Origin: DAIDHK01 sp035510695
GTDB taxonomy: Bacteria; Patescibacteriota; Microgenomatia; Levybacterales; UBA12049
Assembly (NCBI GenBank): GCA_035510695.1
Contig: DATKGO010000031.1
Coordinates: 1 to 23,306 of the forward strand
DNA length: 23,306 nt
Reading direction: 5' to 3'
In this document: piece by piece, positions 6,663 through 12,786 of the stretch
Numbering within the stretch: the first letter of the stretch is position 1
Layout: each line of letters begins with the position of its first letter
Position numbers and translations under genes: made by a program
The notes under the pieces: generated by a model
Databases searched by the model: none
What the model was told of the DNA's origin: nothing
Seen by the model: only the letters and a program-made list of their open reading frames with translations

Positions 6663-6709
6663 TATTTTGTATATTTTGCCAAATACCATATACAACATAC
6701 CAAATACTA
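6660..6709 (+). repeat. AT-rich imperfect inverted repeat after the NUDIX gene
   Basis: TAGTATTT (6660-6667) pairs with AAATACTA (6702-6709), with TTTGG(T)ATT-like units between. This is the same sequence type as at 18482-18512 and inside gatB. It also contains TTGTAT (6667-6672) and TATACA (6689-6694), 16 nt apart, a possible promoter for tRNA-Ser(GGA). Confidence 0.5.
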
Positions 6710-6713
6710 TTAT

Positions 6714-6800
6714 GGAGGGATTCGAGAGTGGTTTAATCGGCACGCTTGGAAAGCGTGTGTCGTCGTAAGATGACCGGGGGTTCGAATCCCCCTCCCTCCG
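6714..6800 (+). tRNA. tRNA-Ser, anticodon GGA
   Basis: Acceptor GGAGGGA/TCCCTCC, anticodon stem CACGC/GCGTG with loop TTGGAAA (anticodon GGA), a long variable arm around GTCGTCGTAAGATGAC, T stem GGGGG/CCCCC, discriminator G and no encoded CCA. Confidence 0.95.
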
Positions 6801-6833
6801 CTCTAGTCCAGCGAAAGACAGAAAGTAAAATAT

Positions 6834-7334
6834 ATGCGAATAGTTGGTATCGATCCGGGAATCGGCAGGACAGGCTGGGGGACAATCGAGACTCAAGGCT
6901 CCAGTCTCAAACCTCTCAGTTATGGCTGTTTTGAAACGGAACCGAATTCACCACTGGTACAAAGATTAACGCTGATCTATGAATGGCTAGAAAAATTACT
7001 GGAAGAAGAAAAGCCGGATGAGTTGGCAATTGAAGATCTGTTTTTTAATACTAACGCTAAAACCGCTTTAATTGTTGGGCAAGCCCGAGGTGTAGTTTTA
7101 TTGACTGCGGGACTTAAACATATTCCGGTGTCAGTTTATACGCCACTGCAAGTTAAAATGGCTCTAACCGGTTATGGAAGGGCGCAGAAGCCGCAAGTTG
7201 GACAGATGGTGAAAACTCTTTTGAAACTTTCTACAATTCCCAAACCCGATGATACGGCTGATGCATTGGCAATTGCTCTGACGCACGCGTTCTCCAGGAA
7301 AGTCAACGCGCAAAAGATGAAAGTAAATAGTTGA
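6834..7334 (+). CDS. ruvC: Holliday junction resolvase RuvC
   Basis: Nicks Holliday junctions symmetrically as a dimer, working with RuvAB during recombination repair. The N-terminus MRIVGIDPGIGRTGWG carries the first catalytic Asp (D7). The Glu in LAIEDLFF (about residue 66) and the C-terminal DDTADALAIAL (about 140-150) give the remaining acidic residues. The 166-aa length is normal. It begins 33 nt after tRNA-Ser(GGA) with no Shine-Dalgarno site; TAAAAT lies 2 nt upstream of the ATG. It is separated from ruvA by a palindromic element. Confidence 0.96.
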   Translation: MRIVGIDPGIGRTGWGTIETQGSSLKPLSYGCFETEPNSPLVQRLTLIYEWLEKLLEEEKPDELAIEDLFFNTNAKTALIVGQARGVVLLTAGLKHIPVSVYTPLQVKMALTGYGRAQKPQVGQMVKTLLKLSTIPKPDDTADALAIALTHAFSRKVNAQKMKVNS

Positions 7335-7344
7335 TAATGTTGGT

Positions 7345-7439
7345 TGTCATCCTGAACTTGTTTCAGGATCCAGAAAGATGCTGAAATGAATTCAGCATGA
7401 CATAATACTCTGGATCCCAGATCAAGTCTGGGATGACAA
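7345..7439. repeat. Mosaic palindromic element, intergenic copy (ruvC-ruvA)
   Basis: Outer arms TTGTCATCC (7345-7353) and GGATGACAA (7431-7439) enclose three hairpins: ATCCTGAA/TTCAGGAT, ATGCTGAA/TTCAGCAT and ATCCCAGA/TCTGGGAT. Related copies lie at 16826-16923 and 17970-18060. Confidence 0.85.
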
Positions 7440-7475
7440 TGATAGAATAGTTAACTCGCAAAGGAATATTTTTTG

Positions 7476-7484
7476 TGCTATAGT
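7476..7484 (+). promoter_or_regulatory. Extended -10 box of ruvA
   Basis: TGC-TATAGT (7476-7484) is an extended -10 without a good -35. The start would be near 7491, 7 nt before the ruvA ATG. ruvAB thus appear transcribed separately from ruvC. Confidence 0.5.
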
Positions 7485-7497
7485 CTGACTACCTCGT

Positions 7498-8073
7498 ATG
7501 ATTGGGCTACTTATTGGAAAGATTGCTTTAAGATTAGATCCATATATTATTTTAAACGTGAATAATGTGGGCTATAAAGTTTATGTCAGCAGTGTCACTT
7601 TTGCTTCTTTACAATCCTCCAGTGAAGAAATTACAGTTTTTATTCACACGCATGTCCGGGAAGACATGTTGGATTTATATGGATTTTTAGACCCAGCGGA
7701 TTTGAAACTATTTGAATATCTCATTGATGTTTCCGGAATCGGCTGTAAAACCGCGATGGGAATTTTTAGTATCGGCAAAAGATCTGATATCGTTAATGCG
7801 ATTACAGCCGGAGATGTGGATTTTTTTACCAGTGTACCCCGTCTTGGGAAGAAAAACGCACAGAAAATTATTATTGAACTTAAATCCAAGCTGGGAAGCG
7901 TAGAAGACCTTGATTTATCCGAAGGTGGGAGCGAGAATGCAACTGTGATAGCCGCTTTAAAACAATTTGGCTATACCACAGTCGAAGCGAATGCGGCACT
8001 TCGAGCGGTAGGTAATAAGAACTTGCCGGAGAATGAAATGATTAGATTGGCGCTCAAGTCGCTAGGGAAGTAA
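7498..8073 (+). CDS. ruvA: Holliday junction branch migration protein RuvA
   Basis: Binds the four-way junction and loads RuvB rings. The N-terminal OB-fold (1-65, MIGLLIGKIALRLDPYIIL...VREDMLDLYGF) is followed by tandem helix-hairpin-helix motifs (ISGIGCKTAMGIFS near 80 and PRLGKKNAQKIIIELK near 115-130) and a small C-terminal RuvB-binding domain (about 145-191, VIAALKQFGYTTVEANAALR). Complete length. The start follows an extended -10 box by 13 nt, with no Shine-Dalgarno site. ruvB starts 6 nt after the stop. Confidence 0.95.
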   Translation: MIGLLIGKIALRLDPYIILNVNNVGYKVYVSSVTFASLQSSSEEITVFIHTHVREDMLDLYGFLDPADLKLFEYLIDVSGIGCKTAMGIFSIGKRSDIVNAITAGDVDFFTSVPRLGKKNAQKIIIELKSKLGSVEDLDLSEGGSENATVIAALKQFGYTTVEANAALRAVGNKNLPENEMIRLALKSLGK

Positions 8074-8079
8074 TGATTT

Positions 8080-9123
8080 ATGAACGATGATAAACAAAAA
8101 ACAATAATTAAAGATGAATCAACTATTCCTGAAGAGGAGATGATGTTTACTTCAATTCGAGCAGCGGATTGGAAAGAATTTATCGGTCAGGAAAATATTA
8201 AGAAAAGCTTAAATATCGCGATCAAGGCCGCCAAGAAGCGAAAAGAAGCCTTAGAGCACGTCTTATTATATGGGCCGCCCGGACTCGGGAAAACCACTTT
8301 GTCTCACATTATTGCCAAGGAAATGAGCAGCAACATTCGAGTTACATCCGGTCCGGCAATTGAAAGAGCCGGCGATTTGGCGTCAATTTTAACCAACTTG
8401 GAAAAGGGCGACATTTTATTCATCGATGAAATTCATCGTTTAAATAAAGTGGTGGAAGAAACGCTTTATCCGGCTATGGAAGACTATGCTTTAGATATTG
8501 TAGTTGGTAAAGGACCATCGGCCAGAACTTTGCGTTTGGAATTACCGCCGTTTACTATTGTGGGCGCCACCACTCGAGCCGGACTGCTTTCCGCACCTTT
8601 GCGTGACCGTTTTGGGGTGGTACACAGACTGAATTTTTATAATCCCGATGACTTGATGATCATTATCCAAAACGCAGCGAAAAAACTCAATGTAATTATT
8701 GATCCTGAGAGCATGCATATTATTGCCATCAGAAGTCGGGGGACGCCGAGAATTGCCTTAAAACTTTTGAAAAGAGCTAGGGATTTTAGCCAAGTGCAAG
8801 GCAAAGGGGAAATAAATTTATCTTTGACACAACAGGCCTTGGCGATGCTGGAAGTGGATAAACTCGGTTTGGATACTTTGGACACTCGTTATTTACGGGC
8901 AATTATTGAAAAACATAACGGCGGCCCGGTAGGAGTGGATACAATTGCTTCAACTATTTCGGAAGATCGAGGTACGCTTGAAGACATGGTGGAACCGTAT
9001 TTGTTACAAATTGGTTTTTTGCAGCGTAGTTCTCGGGGTAGAATTGCCACTCAACATGCTTATGAACATTTAGGAGTCACTTATCCATCTAGTGCTGACA
9101 CTAACCAGCAAAAGCTACTTTAA
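8080..9123 (+). CDS. ruvB: Holliday junction helicase motor RuvB
   Basis: A hexameric AAA+ motor driving branch migration with RuvA. Walker A is GPPGLGKTT (about 65-73), Walker B LFIDEIHRL (about 112-120), sensor 1 GATTRAGLLS, and the arginine finger lies in PLRDRFG. The C-terminal winged helix ends in RGRIATQHAYEHLG. The 347-aa length is normal. AGGGAAG at the end of ruvA can act as ribosome-binding site about 8 nt upstream of the ATG. It forms an operon with ruvA. Confidence 0.97.
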   Translation: MNDDKQKTIIKDESTIPEEEMMFTSIRAADWKEFIGQENIKKSLNIAIKAAKKRKEALEHVLLYGPPGLGKTTLSHIIAKEMSSNIRVTSGPAIERAGDLASILTNLEKGDILFIDEIHRLNKVVEETLYPAMEDYALDIVVGKGPSARTLRLELPPFTIVGATTRAGLLSAPLRDRFGVVHRLNFYNPDDLMIIIQNAAKKLNVIIDPESMHIIAIRSRGTPRIALKLLKRARDFSQVQGKGEINLSLTQQALAMLEVDKLGLDTLDTRYLRAIIEKHNGGPVGVDTIASTISEDRGTLEDMVEPYLLQIGFLQRSSRGRIATQHAYEHLGVTYPSSADTNQQKLL

Positions 9124-9187
9124 TAGTTTGAGATTTATGTAGTTTGTTAACATTTATTTCCTGTCTGGAAAAGATCGAGGATCATTA

Positions 9188-9299
9188 CCTCAATTTTCAA
9201 TTTATAATTTTAAATTTTTAATCAAATCTAAATGTTTCAATTTTAAAAATTAAACATTGAAAATTCATTTCAAATTGGAAATTTAAAATTAAAAATTAT
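9188..9299. repeat. AT-rich AATTTTCAAT-type low-complexity repeats
   Basis: About 110 nt of degenerate AATTTTCAATTT / AAATTTAAAATT units with several self-complementary arms, for example AATGTTT (9231-9237) / AAACATT (9252-9258). Similar sequence occurs at 4866-4905 and, in frame, within murT. No gene is seen in 9124-9315. Confidence 0.7.
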
Positions 9300-9300
9300 T

Positions 9301-9309
9301 TGCTATACT
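9301..9309 (+). promoter_or_regulatory. Extended -10 box, leaderless, of the DUF1003 gene
   Basis: TGC-TATACT (9301-9309) ends exactly 6 nt before the ATG at 9316, so the transcript should begin at the start codon. No Shine-Dalgarno site is present. Confidence 0.6.
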
Positions 9310-9315
9310 AAAGTC

Positions 9316-9855
9316 ATGGACTTAGCGACCCAACTTCATCAATATCCTAACTACTTTACCCAAAATAATATTGAAAACCGGCGAAGACTCTTGCGGAGGC
9401 TAAAATCGCGTATTATTGCCCAACAGAATTTTATGGAAAGAGCGGCTCTGAGGGCTACGCGTTTTGTCGGCACAACAGAGTTTTTCCTTATTAATTTATA
9501 TGTAATTCTTCTTTGGATTGTTTTACAAAGCAACATAATTCCGGGCGTGAAACCCTTTGATCCATTTCCTTTTGTATTTTTAATAACCTCCATTTCTATT
9601 GAAACAATTTTTTTGACAATCTGCATTCTCATTTCGCAGCATCAGCAGGAAAAATTTGAAACCTTGCGTGAGCAAATAACTTTGCAATTTGACATCATTA
9701 CCGAAGAAGAGATTACTAAACTGATGCAGCTAATGGTACTTATGGCACAAAAACAAGGAATTGATGTTTCTCAGGATAATATTTTACTGGAGATGCTCAA
9801 GCCGATTGATTTGGAACAAATCGAAAAAACGTTGGAGCGGCAAATCGACCTCTAA
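9316..9855 (+). CDS. DUF1003 family membrane protein
   Basis: A small inner-membrane protein of unknown function. Residues about 42-115 match DUF1003: ERAALRATRFVGTTEFFLI, a first membrane helix (about 54-72), the conserved FDPFPFVFLI, then a second helix (about 80-108) ending in ISQHQQEK. The C-terminal third (about 112-179) is charged and helical with no signature. The 179-aa length is typical. It is transcribed alone. It converges with the comM remnant, overlapping it by 4 bp at the stops. Confidence 0.85.
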   Translation: MDLATQLHQYPNYFTQNNIENRRRLLRRLKSRIIAQQNFMERAALRATRFVGTTEFFLINLYVILLWIVLQSNIIPGVKPFDPFPFVFLITSISIETIFLTICILISQHQQEKFETLREQITLQFDIITEEEITKLMQLMVLMAQKQGIDVSQDNILLEMLKPIDLEQIEKTLERQIDL

Positions 9856-10319
9856 ATTCTCATTTCTTCCATTTTCGGTCTGTATTGCAGTGCTTCGGCG
9901 ATGTGGTTGGGTTTAATTTCTTCCGCTTCTTCCAAGTCTGCGATTGTACGACTTAATTTAATCATTCTATGATACGACCGGCCGGAAAGATGCAAAGTAT
10001 TTATCGCCATGCGTAGGGCGTTTAGACATTCATCAGAAAGGGGACAGAAAATTTTTATGTTTTTATTGGTCATATCAGTATTGGCGGTAATTGAAGTATT
10101 GGCGAAGCGTTTAGTTTGTCGATCTCTGGCTTTTTGCACTCGTTGTCTTATGGTTTTTGAGTCTTCTACATTCTTAGTTTCTTTTTCAGTCAGTTTTTCT
10201 ACCTTTACCGCCGGCACATCGATATGAATATCAATTCGATCCAAAAGCGGGCCGGAGATCTTTTTTTGATATCTAAGGATTTGTGTCGGCAAACATCGGC
10301 ATTCATGTGTCGGGTCGCC
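9852..10319 (-). pseudogene. comM: ComM/YifB (Mg chelatase-like ATPase), 3' remnant
   Basis: The frame from GDPTHECRC (10319) through PTQILRYQKKISGPLLDRID and RSYHRMIKLSRTIADLE to the stop is the C-terminal third of ComM, a DNA-branch-migration AAA+ protein linked to transformation and recombination. Full ComM is about 500 aa; only about 155 codons remain. Upstream of GDP the frame meets the IS left end and a stop within five codons. No N-terminal half (Walker A/B) is found on the other side of the IS, so the 5' part was deleted or moved. The in-frame TTG at 10292 is unlikely to rescue function. Confidence 0.88.
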
Positions 10320-10345
10320 TAAAGCACCGCGTCAGCGGTAGAGAT

Positions 10346-10363
10346 CCACGCCTTTAGGCGTGG
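10346..10363 (+). repeat. IS left-end hairpin
   Basis: A perfect 7-bp stem CCACGCC/GGCGTGG with TTTA loop. A smaller hairpin ACCGC-GTCA-GCGGT lies just outside it (10326-10339). Confidence 0.85.
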
Positions 10364-10384
10364 GTGAATAAAGTGCGGAGGCGG

Positions 10385-10390
10385 TATAAT
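10385..10390 (+). promoter_or_regulatory. -10 box of tnpA
   Basis: TATAAT lies 7 nt before the tnpA ATG, with no recognisable -35 and no Shine-Dalgarno site; the message would be nearly leaderless. Confidence 0.5.
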
Positions 10391-10397
10391 AGATGGG

Positions 10398-10844
10398 ATG
10401 GAATATACACACTCAGGGCACGGGGTATACTATGCGCAATACCACATATGCTGGTGCACGAAGTACCGCCGACGCATCCTGAATCCTGGAGTCGCGGGAT
10501 ATGTCAGAAAAATCCTGATGGAGATAAGTAGATCTATGACAGGGGTCATCATTGAAGAGATAGGGATAGATGACACGATGCGAGACCATATCCACCTGGT
10601 CATGAAAATACCACCACGGTATAGCAGGAGTGATGTCATAGCGCAACTCAAGGCGGAATCAGCGAGCAAGATGCGAAAGAAGTTCGATTGGCTACAAAAA
10701 GTATACTGGAAAGAAAACATAGTCTGGTCACCAGGATTTTTCTTATCAACAGTAGGAGCAAATGAGAAAGTAATAAAAGACTATGTACGCTGGCAAGGCA
10801 AACAGGATTCAGGGCAAACCCAACTGAAGTTGGGTTTGAAATAG
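10398..10844 (+). CDS. tnpA: IS200-family Y1 transposase TnpA
   Basis: A HUH single-strand transposase that cuts and joins IS ends through a tyrosine. Seen: HIH within RDHIHLVM (64-66) and the catalytic tyrosine in KDYVRWQ (Y129 with Q133 four residues later). At 148 aa it is full length for the family (about 130-155). The last codons (QTQLKLGLK) form a perfect hairpin in the DNA. The gene looks intact, so the element may be active. Confidence 0.94.
   Translation: MEYTHSGHGVYYAQYHICWCTKYRRRILNPGVAGYVRKILMEISRSMTGVIIEEIGIDDTMRDHIHLVMKIPPRYSRSDVIAQLKAESASKMRKKFDWLQKVYWKENIVWSPGFFLSTVGANEKVIKDYVRWQGKQDSGQTQLKLGLK
10815..10838 (+). repeat. Perfect hairpin at the 3' end of tnpA
   Basis: CAAACCCAAC (10815-10824), loop TGAA, GTTGGGTTTG (10829-10838): 10 bp without mismatch, inside the coding sequence and 4 nt before the stop. 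It could block read-through into or out of the IS; there is no T-run. Confidence 0.75.
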
Positions 10845-10855
10845 TATCCCAAGTG

Positions 10856-10873
10856 CCACGGCTTTAGCCGTGG
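10856..10873 (+). repeat. IS right-end hairpin
   Basis: CCACGGC/GCCGTGG with TTTA loop, matching the left-end hairpin in form. The truncated kinase frame ends inside it. Confidence 0.85.
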
Positions 10874-11448
10874 ATATCTACTTTTGCGTTTTCCGGTATT
10901 CTTGTACGCTGAAAGTCCGGATGTTCTAGCGCGACTTCTCGATTCTCATGAATATATCTTTGGATGGATTCAAGAGTGGTTTGTATAGTCATAGGTGTTC
11001 TATCAAAAAGTTTTCCTAAGATATTCGACGCACTATCTATGGTATTTTGCGCACGTTGTAGACTCGAATATAGTTTTTCATAATTAGCGACAGGTACGTT
11101 AGGACGTGATGTCACCATATTATGGAAACCGATGCCTGCGGTTAATGGGTTTCCAAAATCATGACCAATTTTCTCAAAACTTCTGGCAAAATTTTGATAC
11201 GTCGTAGTATCAATTTCTGTAATATTCTCTTTGTTTGTAATTTCCGGAAACAATTGTAAATTCTGAGCATGTTCAAGTATATATTGAGTTAAATTTGTGA
11301 AATGTTGTTCTTCTTTAGTAGATAAAAGATTTCTTAAAGCGGCGTTAATTCTTATATGGTTAGTAAATGGACCTATGGGCCAATATTCTGGCTGTCGTAT
11401 TTCAACTTCAAGCGGGTGCGGAAAATCGGGTAAAACCGGAATTTCCAT
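10864..11448 (-). pseudogene. Histidine-kinase-like protein, cut by IS after the DHp domain
   Basis: The 194-aa frame has an N-terminal region without recognised domain (1-85), then a DHp/H-box helix FEKIGHDFGNPLTAGIGFH with likely phospho-His H96, and a second helix (about 125-170). The ATP-binding HATPase domain that should follow NAKVDI is missing: the frame runs into the IS right-end hairpin and stops. A Shine-Dalgarno site AGAAGGAG lies about 8 nt before the ATG. It is the third gene of an operon with the receiver-like gene. The product could still be translated as a phosphotransfer-type domain, but the context says truncation. Confidence 0.7.
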
Positions 11449-11534
11449 ATGTTGTTCTCCTTCTGCCGTGAGGGGAATTGACTCTTTATGGTTAAATGAA
11501 TTACGGAGGAGAGAAATAGTAAGTAATCCGCAAA

Positions 11535-11678
11535 TTACTTTGTTTTTTCCAGTGGGGATAAAACTTCAGGATTGACTAACCTGAACAACGAACTGCGTTC
11601 ATAAAGTTTTTGCAAAGATAGAGATTGTTCTTGATCGGGTTGAGGCAGTAATTGTGGCCCGTTTTCTGGGCTAGACAT
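11535..11678 (-). CDS. Small hypothetical protein, 47 aa
   Basis: ATG at 11678 follows the receiver-like gene's stop by 4 nt, and the frame runs to TAA at 11535. It encodes MSSPENGPQLLPQPDQEQSL and then a helical stretch SLQKLYERSSLFRLVNPEVL ending in EKTK. No homology is recognised and no Shine-Dalgarno site is seen; translation would be by coupling. Supported by position and an unbroken frame only. The 11449-11534 gap to the kinase gene holds only its ribosome-binding site. Confidence 0.45.
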   Translation of the reverse strand: MSSPENGPQLLPQPDQEQSLSLQKLYERSSLFRLVNPEVLSPLEKTK

Positions 11679-11682
11679 ACTG

Positions 11683-12171
11683 TTAAGTTTGTTTTTGCAT
11701 TCTCTGGTCTATATTTACTTGACCGGCAATAATTGCATCATCGCAGATTTTCATAACTTGTTCTATTGGTGTCGCAGTATCTAAAACACTTACTCCAAAA
11801 GGAGATAATGCTGTGTTTAAATTATTTAATCTAACTTGACCCCAGCCTGATAATATTACAACACCATCTGGTTTACCGGCTTCTCTAAGTTCTTCAATAA
11901 ATTTCGTATCTACAGGCGCCTGCTCGGAAGACAGCCCCGAAATGTCTGGGTTCAAGGTATCATCAATAATTATTACTCTTTTGGCACCGTTGCTGCTATT
12001 TGTATCTAAGTGTCTAATTTTTTCTGTCGTACTCTCAAAATTTTTTTGTTTTCCACCTTTAAATACATCAACTGCTGATCTTAATAGTTCTGCAATTTCA
12101 GGACTATCACCCAAAAAATAGTAGCTTGTGTCACTAACCATCTCAATTCTTTCTCTGTGTTCTATTACCAT
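11683..12171 (-). CDS. Degenerate response-regulator receiver protein
   Basis: Residues 17-150 follow the receiver fold. The first strand and helix, YYFLGDSPEIAELLRSAV, keep one acidic residue (D22). Strand 3, VIIIDDTLNPDISG, places D71 as phospho-acceptor with the usual Gly eight residues on. Strand 4, GVVILSGWG, supplies S108. The conserved Lys of strand 5 is not visible (VLDTATPIEQVM). An extra segment (about 40-62) enlarges the first half. There is no output domain. It lies upstream of the broken kinase in one operon, so it was probably that kinase's partner. A promoter gives a leader of about 3 nt. Confidence 0.6.
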   Translation of the reverse strand: MVIEHRERIEMVSDTSYYFLGDSPEIAELLRSAVDVFKGGKQKNFESTTEKIRHLDTNSSNGAKRVIIIDDTLNPDISGLSSEQAPVDTKFIEELREAGKPDGVVILSGWGQVRLNNLNTALSPFGVSVLDTATPIEQVMKICDDAIIAGQVNIDQRMQKQT

Positions 12172-12180
12172 AGTTTAATT

Positions 12181-12209
12181 ATATTATATAGCTGGTTATT
12201 GAAAGTCAA
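12181..12209 (-). promoter_or_regulatory. Promoter of the receiver-kinase operon
   Basis: On the minus strand, TTGACT (12209-12204), 17 nt, TAATAT (12186-12181), then 9 nt to the ATG at 12171. The predicted leader is about 3 nt. Confidence 0.6.
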
Positions 12210-12217
12210 ACTCAGCG

Positions 12218-12238
12218 GTAAGTTTATTTTGAACTTAC
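12218..12238 (-). terminator. Hairpin at the end of the gat operon
   Basis: GTAAGTT (12218-12224) and AACTTAC (12232-12238) form a 7-bp stem overlapping the last gene's stop codon. No T-run follows, so its role as terminator is tentative. Confidence 0.35.
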
Positions 12239-12786
12239 GTTGTAGCTAAAATTGCAAAGGGGCGTTGATGTTGGCGAATTTGTTGTATAGTTTTTTCTAT
12301 TGATCCATAAGCTGCTGTGTTAATTATGTCTAGCGTAAGGCCGCCATTGGGTGCAGTTAAAAGAAAGTCTCCGGTCATCCCGGCGACTCCTGCAATATAA
12401 TAATCTTCGATTGGTTCTTTGCCTTCAATATGGAACTGCTCTTCCGTAGGGAAATTTGCATTTACTGCGCTTATTATGTCTTGCTTGTTTTTATAAAGTT
12501 TTTGTGTCATTTGAATATGGTTTATAGAGCGGTCTTCTTGGATTGTTGGTTCATCAATCATCCAGGCAATGTCAATGTCGTGAGGCTCTCGAGAATTTCC
12601 ATTAATCTTTATAGAACTTCCTACAGCTAATAAAGCACCATGCAGACTTTGTTTTTCCAGCTCTTTTATTAAAGAGGCCGTGAGTTTATTTACGTGAGCA
12701 CGATCAATATCTTTGAGGCTACTTAGATAAGCGTCAGCGCTTATTTCACAGGGTTTTGGTTGTACTCTTATTTCTTTTATTTCCAT
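12235..12786 (-). CDS. Small Pol-beta-type nucleotidyltransferase-like protein
   Basis: The segment GALLAVGSSIKINGNSREPH followed by DIDIAWMI (about 50-77) fits the nucleotidyltransferase signature: a Gly-Ser, then Asp-x-Asp on the next strand. The rest (about 85-183) has no recognised domain; a third acidic residue may be the Asp in LTLDIIN. At 183 aa it is a minimal member, and substrate is unknown. Its ATG shares one base with the gatB stop (TAATG), so it is the last gene of the gat operon. It could alternatively be an inactive or antitoxin-like relative. Confidence 0.6.
   Translation of the reverse strand: MEIKEIRVQPKPCEISADAYLSSLKDIDRAHVNKLTASLIKELEKQSLHGALLAVGSSIKINGNSREPHDIDIAWMIDEPTIQEDRSINHIQMTQKLYKNKQDIISAVNANFPTEEQFHIEGKEPIEDYYIAGVAGMTGDFLLTAPNGGLTLDIINTAAYGSIEKTIQQIRQHQRPFAILATT

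Larger units (their letters stand above)
10320..10880 (+). mobile_element. IS200/IS605-type insertion sequence (tnpA only)
   Basis: One Y1 transposase gene is flanked by matching subterminal hairpins: CCACGCC-TTTA-GGCGTGG on the left (10346-10363) and CCACGGC-TTTA-GCCGTGG on the right (10856-10873). No inverted terminal repeats or target duplication are expected in this family, so the exact ends are approximate. No tnpB is present. Base composition is more GC-rich than the neighbours. It is flanked by two different truncated genes. Confidence 0.88.

Noticed and set aside
6645..6896. A minus-strand ORF containing RREGDSNPRSSYDD, and a plus-strand ORF at 6746-6934
   Set aside because: Both are translations across tRNA-Ser(GGA) and the ruvC start; neither has a credible start region or homology.
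7345..7439. CRISPR-like repeats
   Set aside because: Hairpins differ from each other, with no constant repeat/unique spacer pattern and no cas genes.
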